Shown: piece after piece, positions 60,546-64,000 of the stretch | Position numbering within the stretch: position 1 is the first letter of the stretch | How the letters are laid out: each line of letters begins with the position of its first letter | Source: an uncultured Mediterranea sp. | GTDB taxonomy: Bacteria; Bacteroidota; Bacteroidia; Bacteroidales; Bacteroidaceae | Direction of reading: 5' to 3' | Assembly (NCBI GenBank): GCA_945641355.1 | Contig: CALZEQ010000006.1 | Location: 1 to 64,000 of the forward strand | DNA: 64,000 bases | Program-made: the position numbers and the translations under genes | Notes under the pieces: model-generated | The model's input: only the letters and a program-made list of their open reading frames with translations | Databases searched by the model: none | What the model was told of the DNA's origin: nothing

Positions 60546-60680
60546 GTGTCCGCCCACCCGCACACGGCGCATTCACGGCACATTCACGCCAGCGGCATTC
60601 AGGGCAGACACACAGGTCTGCCCCTACACGTCACTCGTAGCTGAAATGCTTTTTTGACAACACGACAACGTGACAATCAT
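60546..60680. repeat. composite BIME copy 1 (truncated REP, spacer, REP, heptamer, octamers)
   Basis: A half REP (60546-60555), a 46-bp conserved spacer, a full REP (60602-60627), one heptamer, then CTGAAATGCTTTTT and octamers (60655-60678). Positions 60546-60642 match 60894-60990 at 96 of 97 bases. Confidence 0.9.
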
Positions 60681-60726
60681 GACCGCGTCATTGCGGATGT
60701 GATTGAATGCACGTGTGAGCGGGATT

Positions 60727-60795
60727 GGGCGGAACATATTAGCTACGCTCAAAAACAACATCTATTGTTTACGCTAAGGTATAGTCCGCCCCTAC
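60727..60795. repeat. REP with an enlarged loop
   Basis: The arms GGGCGGA (60727-60733) and TCCGCCC (60785-60791) plus CTAC are present, but the loop is 51 nt instead of about 8. The loop itself contains TTAGC...GCTAA and AACAA...TTGTT inverted parts, as if a small palindromic element had inserted. Confidence 0.7.
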
Positions 60796-60809
60796 ATGTA
60801 GCCCGTCAC

Positions 60810-60873
60810 GTGTATTGAATGTGTATTATACGTGTATTGAAAAGTGTATTGAAAGTGTATTGAATGTGTATTG
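60810..60873. repeat. six 11-bp direct repeats (GTGTATTGAAW)
   Basis: GTGTATTGAAT, GTGTATTATAC, GTGTATTGAAAA, GTGTATTGAAA, GTGTATTGAAT and GTGTATTGCCC follow one another with a period of about one helical turn. They resemble iterons and occur just upstream of the octamer structure and the primase-like cassette. Confidence 0.85.
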
Positions 60874-60877
60874 CCCC

Positions 60878-60990
60878 GTAGGGGCGGACCTATGTGTCCG
60901 CCCACCCGCACACGGCGCATTCACGGCGCATTCACGCCAGCGGCATTCAGGGCAGACACACAGGTCTGCCCCTACACGTCACTCGTAGCT
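60878..60990. repeat. composite BIME copy 2
   Basis: A full REP (60878-60903), the 46-bp conserved spacer, an inverted REP (60950-60975), CACGTCA and two heptamers. It is the 97-bp near-identical partner of copy 1. Confidence 0.9.
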
Positions 60991-60997
60991 CGTCCCT

Positions 60998-61151
60998 CGT
61001 TGTCACGTTGTCATCTTGTCACGTTGTCATTTTCATTTCGGCCTATTTTCGGGTTTATAATAAATAATATATTTATATATTATTTATTATAATACTATTT
61101 TCCCCCTCCGAAACGTTTTTGACAAGATGACAACATGACAACATGACAACG
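60998..61151. repeat. symmetric octamer/AT-palindrome structure
   Basis: Four CGTTGTCA-type octamers (60998-61029) and four TGACAACR-type octamers (61120-61151) face each other. Between them lie TTTCGG and its partner CCGAAA, and a perfect 17-bp AT-only palindrome (61055-61071 with 61076-61092, 4-nt loop). The arrays lie almost equally far from the centre. An origin, a partition site or a regulatory cruciform are possible. Confidence 0.85.
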
Positions 61152-61231
61152 CATAGACGGTTCTGTACAATGTTGATAATCAACGATGTAACTATCTTTT
61201 TCGCTTGTCGTGCAAATATAATCGCGTCATT

Positions 61232-61264
61232 GTTTGCATCTGTTCGTGCAGAATCTTACCTTTG
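61232..61264 (+). promoter_or_regulatory. promoter of the 497-aa gene cassette
   Basis: TTTG near 61232-61235 and TACCTTTG near 61256-61264 with a spacer of about 20 bp. The leader of about 90 nt contains a 16-codon ORF (61312-61362, starting ATGGCAGAT) whose stop overlaps the 497-aa gene's ATG as ATGA, so it could be a leader peptide. Confidence 0.7.
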
Positions 61265-61358
61265 CGAGTGAAGAACGTAAAATCTAATGTTAACTCCAAA
61301 AAGCGACAAAAATGGCAGATAATCATTTATCAATAGGGCAAAGAAGGGAGGTACGGCG

Positions 61359-62852
61359 ATGAGTACGATTCCCCACGATATAGATATGCAACTGAGTTCG
61401 CTGCGCAACCGGTTCGACGACTTCGTCTCGGCCTACGCTGACGACCGTTCGGAGGGCATCTGCAAGTTGCAGGCACTGATGCTGATTTACGAGACACACC
61501 GGCTGGCCAAGCTCATCAGCACCGGGCGTGCCATGCAGCTGATTGACTACTTCGACAGGGCTACGCTGCACGACTGGCTGGCCTGCGTGCGCGAGGTAGA
61601 CCGCCTGCAGTGGATGCTGGAGTACTCGTCCCTGGCGTGGGACGACCCGTATGAGGAAGAGCTGTTCGACCCCGATTGGCGCGAAGCCGACAGCACGCCC
61701 GATGTGGCCGAGGACGAGGTCGACTGCCGGTTCTTCACCCCGGACGACATGACCGTGTCGCAGCTGTGGAGCAGCCAGCGGCATCAGACGATGGGGCAAG
61801 CCTTCTACCGCGCCTACGAGGAGTGGAACGGACAAGACGAGCTGGAGCAGTACACCCTCCACAAGCTGGACGTCCAGCTGCTGGACGATGCAGAGCCGAC
61901 GGTAGCCGCCCGCTACCTGGTGCAGGTGTGCAGCGTGCTCGACACGATGACCAACCGCCAGATTTACGACGAGCTGGTGCGTGCACTGGAGGTACTGCGC
62001 ATCACCCTCATGCAGCAGGCCGACGACGTCTATGGGGTGCGCACGGGCGACTGGGAGGTAGTGCCCCGGCAGGAACCCTCACGTGCCGCCTGTGACCGTA
62101 CGGACTACCCCTTTGTGAACTACCGCACCGAGCGCGACGAGTGGCGCAACGAGGTGGCGCACGACCTGGAGCACAAGGTGCTTGACGAGTGGCGCTGGCA
62201 GCAGCGCATCACCCGCCGCCCGCTGAACCGTGAAGAGCGCATCCGCTTCCTCTCCGAACGACGCGAGGCCATACTCCGGCAGATGCAGGAGCACTACCCC
62301 AAGCTGTGGAGCCTGCGCGAGCGCAGCGGAGGCTACGACACGGAGGTGAACGCGGATAACTTTGCCCGCATGTTCTACGCCCGCAAGGGCACCGACCGCA
62401 CCTTCTTCCACCTGCAATGGGAGCTGGAGTACATCGACGAACTGCTGATGACCCCTCACGTGGAGGCGGCGGCCCCGAAGGCGAAGTCGCCCGAGGAGCA
62501 GGCCATGAGCGACTTTGTAGAGAAGCTGACGCGCCTCGCCGGCACCTGCCACGAACGCTGGCACGGCAGGCGGTGCTCCGCGGGAGCCCATCAGCCGGAG
62601 GTGACGGTGGAGATACGGAAGGACGAACTCATCCGCCACCTGGACCGTCAGCTGGCCGACACCACCCGGCCCCTGCTGAAGCACTGCTACCCCGTCACGA
62701 ACCAGTCCAAGCGGCAGTTCTGCCACTATGTGACCCGGCTCATCAAGGAGGGCTACTTCGGCAAGCTTCCCAAGAAGGAGCTGGCTGCCATCCTGGCCCC
62801 CATCGTGGAGATGAGCGAAGGGACCGTCAAAAACTACCTGAGCAAAGGGTGA
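61359..62852 (+). CDS. unknown 497-aa accessory protein
   Basis: I do not recognise a named family. The 497-aa protein is acidic and helical in its first two thirds (about 1-330). Then comes a basic region, and the C-terminal 60 residues (HCYPVTNQSKRQFCHYVTRLIKEGYFGKLPKKELAAIL...SEGTVKNYLSKG) look like a compact helical DNA-binding or wHTH-type end seen in several Bacteroides accessory proteins. It has a strong Shine-Dalgarno (GGGAGG, 7-8 nt before the ATG), unusual here. Its GC-rich codon use continues into the next two genes. It is the first gene of a cassette with the 133-aa and BT4734-like genes. Confidence 0.6.
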   Translation: MSTIPHDIDMQLSSLRNRFDDFVSAYADDRSEGICKLQALMLIYETHRLAKLISTGRAMQLIDYFDRATLHDWLACVREVDRLQWMLEYSSLAWDDPYEEELFDPDWREADSTPDVAEDEVDCRFFTPDDMTVSQLWSSQRHQTMGQAFYRAYEEWNGQDELEQYTLHKLDVQLLDDAEPTVAARYLVQVCSVLDTMTNRQIYDELVRALEVLRITLMQQADDVYGVRTGDWEVVPRQEPSRAACDRTDYPFVNYRTERDEWRNEVAHDLEHKVLDEWRWQQRITRRPLNREERIRFLSERREAILRQMQEHYPKLWSLRERSGGYDTEVNADNFARMFYARKGTDRTFFHLQWELEYIDELLMTPHVEAAAPKAKSPEEQAMSDFVEKLTRLAGTCHERWHGRRCSAGAHQPEVTVEIRKDELIRHLDRQLADTTRPLLKHCYPVTNQSKRQFCHYVTRLIKEGYFGKLPKKELAAILAPIVEMSEGTVKNYLSKG

Positions 62853-62898
62853 CGTGTAGGGGGCGCACACGCACAGTCAAATCATCCCCCCGTTTGTG

Positions 62899-62930
62899 AT
62901 GAATCATACGGATTAATTCGTGTGATTCAT
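62899..62930. repeat. inverted repeat after the 497-aa gene
   Basis: ATGAATCATACG (62899-62910) and CGTGTGATTCAT (62919-62930) pair over 12 bp with one G-U pair around GATTAATT. No T-run follows. The remaining 170 bp to the next gene hold no clear element. Confidence 0.6.
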
Positions 62931-63100
62931 TTCGTTATCCATTAATCCATTGAAAAACAGTATTTTGGATTGAATGAATTAATTCCGTTCACATTTTGAA
63001 TCACCCGAAATGCCCCTGAATTTTGCCCACAGAAAATCCGTGATGGCGGATGGTGAGAACAACAAAATTCATTCATTAAAAAAAGAAAAGGAGAAAGATT

Positions 63101-63502
63101 ATGAACGGACAGAACAATCCCACAGCCTGCAACCTGCAGACGGACGACTCCCGGCACGTACAGCTGGGCGGTCTGGCCTACTACGACGAACGCAAGTATT
63201 TCATGTTCAGCCCCGACGTGCCCGTGCCCCACAGCGTGCCCCGCTTCCGCTGGCAGGGCGTGGCGCAGCAGATGACGGACGGCACCTTCGACTTCGTGGC
63301 CAAGCCCCGCCTGCGCCCGCAGTCGCGGCTCATCAAGAAACTCTGCCACGGACGGGTGAGCCACACCAAGGACGGAGCCGTGCAGCTGACGCTGAAGGTA
63401 TTCGCCTACGAGGGAGTGAACATCAACGAGGCACTGCGCCAGGAGGCCGCAGAGGCAGCCGAAGCCGTGCGCACCTACCAGCTGACGACGATAACCGAAT
63501 AA
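63101..63502 (+). CDS. unknown 133-aa accessory protein
   Basis: No family is recognised. The protein starts MNGQNNPTACNLQTDDSRHV and has a basic middle part (KPRLRPQSRLIKKLCHGRVS) and an acidic, alanine-rich end (EALRQEAAEAAEAV). It is preceded by an AGGAG Shine-Dalgarno 8 nt before the ATG at 63101. It stands between the 497-aa gene and the BT4734-like gene, in the same order as in related Bacteroides loci where small proteins of this sort occur. It may bind DNA through the basic middle part; this is only a guess. Confidence 0.6.
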   Translation: MNGQNNPTACNLQTDDSRHVQLGGLAYYDERKYFMFSPDVPVPHSVPRFRWQGVAQQMTDGTFDFVAKPRLRPQSRLIKKLCHGRVSHTKDGAVQLTLKVFAYEGVNINEALRQEAAEAAEAVRTYQLTTITE

Positions 63503-63524
63503 AGACAGAGGAGGAGAACGAATC

Positions 63525-64000
63525 ATGAGTTGTTACCTGATTACCGTGGAGCAGGGCCGCAAGGTGGCCCGCCCCATCACCTCTGAAGAGGAGTACAGAA
63601 AGCTGCGAGGCAGCTCGGCACAGCTGGCCAACCTGCGCCTGGCACGCGAAGGCAACGAGGCCGCCAAACGGCGGCTGATACAGTTCAACTACTCGGGACA
63701 CTACCCCCCGACAGCCGACGGCACTGCCCGCCCCGTCAAGGGACACCGCCTGCCCTCCAAGGCCTTCGGCTTCGACCTGGACGACCGCGAAGCCTTCAAT
63801 CAGGCCTCCCGACTGCTGCTGGCCCGGCCCGAAGAGTACGGCCTGCTGATGCTGGAGCGCAGTGCACGGCAGGGCGGACACGCCGTCTTCCGCCGCGAGG
63901 CAGGCCGCACCATACTGGAGAACCAAGTGCGCATGGCCGCCCAGCTGCAGTGCGAGATGGACACCTCGGCACACGACATCAACCGCGTCTACTTCACCAC
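63525..64000 (+). CDS. BT4734/VirE-N-type primase-like protein (5' part)
   Basis: The gene begins at ATG 63525 after a GAGGAG Shine-Dalgarno and runs off the window (158 codons seen). It matches the Bacteroides BT4734/VirE N-terminal family: MSCYLITVEQGRKVARPITS, then SKAFGFDLDDREAF, RQGGHAVFRREAG and HDINRVYFTT. FGFDLDD resembles the hhDhD metal motif and GGHAVF the His motif of archaeo-eukaryotic-type primases, with DINRVYF as the third motif. I infer that it is a primase-like domain; the missing 3' part probably encodes a helicase- or primase-like C-terminus. It is 22 bp after the 133-aa gene. Confidence 0.78.
   Translation, partial: MSCYLITVEQGRKVARPITSEEEYRKLRGSSAQLANLRLAREGNEAAKRRLIQFNYSGHYPPTADGTARPVKGHRLPSKAFGFDLDDREAFNQASRLLLARPEEYGLLMLERSARQGGHAVFRREAGRTILENQVRMAAQLQCEMDTSAHDINRVYFT

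Noticed and set aside
61055-61092. AT palindrome as a simple terminator
   Set aside because: It contains no GC stem and no T-run, and lies at the centre of a larger symmetric repeat.
57603-61151. CRISPR array
   Set aside because: Repeats are palindromic REPs or 7-, 8- and 11-bp units without regular unique spacers, and there are no cas genes.

Overview
The window is a stretch of Bacteroidaceae (Bacteroides/Phocaeicola-type) chromosome. The evidence is family content: a Nudix-type xylose regulator with xylBAE, a sphingolipid-forming serine palmitoyltransferase, DUF3078, DUF4738 and PCMD proteins, an HU-CCDC81/SPOR protein, a smalltalk peptide and a BT4734-type protein. Many genes also carry the Bacteroidetes promoter (TTTG, about 19-21 bp, TAnnTTTG), and most lack a Shine-Dalgarno sequence. 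Several apparent upstream starts are TTG codons inside promoter boxes, so starts were chosen downstream of these boxes where visible.

Layout: 0-5.4 kb has yidC and pyrG (minus) and an outer-membrane DUF3078 protein. 5.7-11 kb is a D-xylose operon (regulator, xylB, xylA, xylE). 11-16 kb has guanine deaminase, a secreted GH9 enzyme and a carboxylesterase. 16-21 kb has serine palmitoyltransferase, a lipid-kinase-family protein, aspS and gtrA. 21-25 kb has a cupin/HxlR pair and an agmatine-to-putrescine operon. 25-30.5 kb has nif3, a zinc-ribbon coiled-coil protein and a three-gene surface operon. 30.5-44.5 kb is an extracellular polysaccharide region: YjbH-type genes, Wzc kinase, Wza exporter, initiating sugar transferase, FHA and SPOR proteins, rfbC and ugd. 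44.5-48 kb has a DEAD-box helicase, a candidate small RNA, a thioredoxin-fold protein and serB. 48-54.8 kb is a TPP-riboswitch-controlled thiamine operon (thiS-thiE-thiG-thiC-thiH-thiF-tenI) with a REP-associated transposase between thiC and thiH. 54.8-59.5 kb has ispE, dnaB and a TolC-family protein.

The last 4.5 kb is accessory DNA. A minus-strand operon of an unknown 152-aa protein and two tiny hydrophobic peptides faces about 1.1 kb of dense repeats: REP/BIME palindromes, heptamers, 11-bp tandem repeats, and a symmetric structure of four plus four octamers around a 17+17 bp AT-only palindrome. A strong promoter then drives a 497-aa unknown protein, a 133-aa unknown protein and a BT4734/VirE-N-type protein with primase-like motifs, cut by the window end. 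These three genes carry purine-rich Shine-Dalgarno sequences unlike the core genes. My leading unusual hypothesis is that repeats plus genes form a cryptic, replication-related module.

Four repeat families link the intergenic regions from 50 kb on and some earlier ones: REP palindromes (arms GGGCGGA/TCCGCCC), heptamers (CTYGTAG), octamers (TGACAACG) and composites of these. Two REP copies lie inside genes, one in frame in the transposase and one forming the end of thiE. No rRNA, tRNA, CRISPR array or complete prophage was seen.
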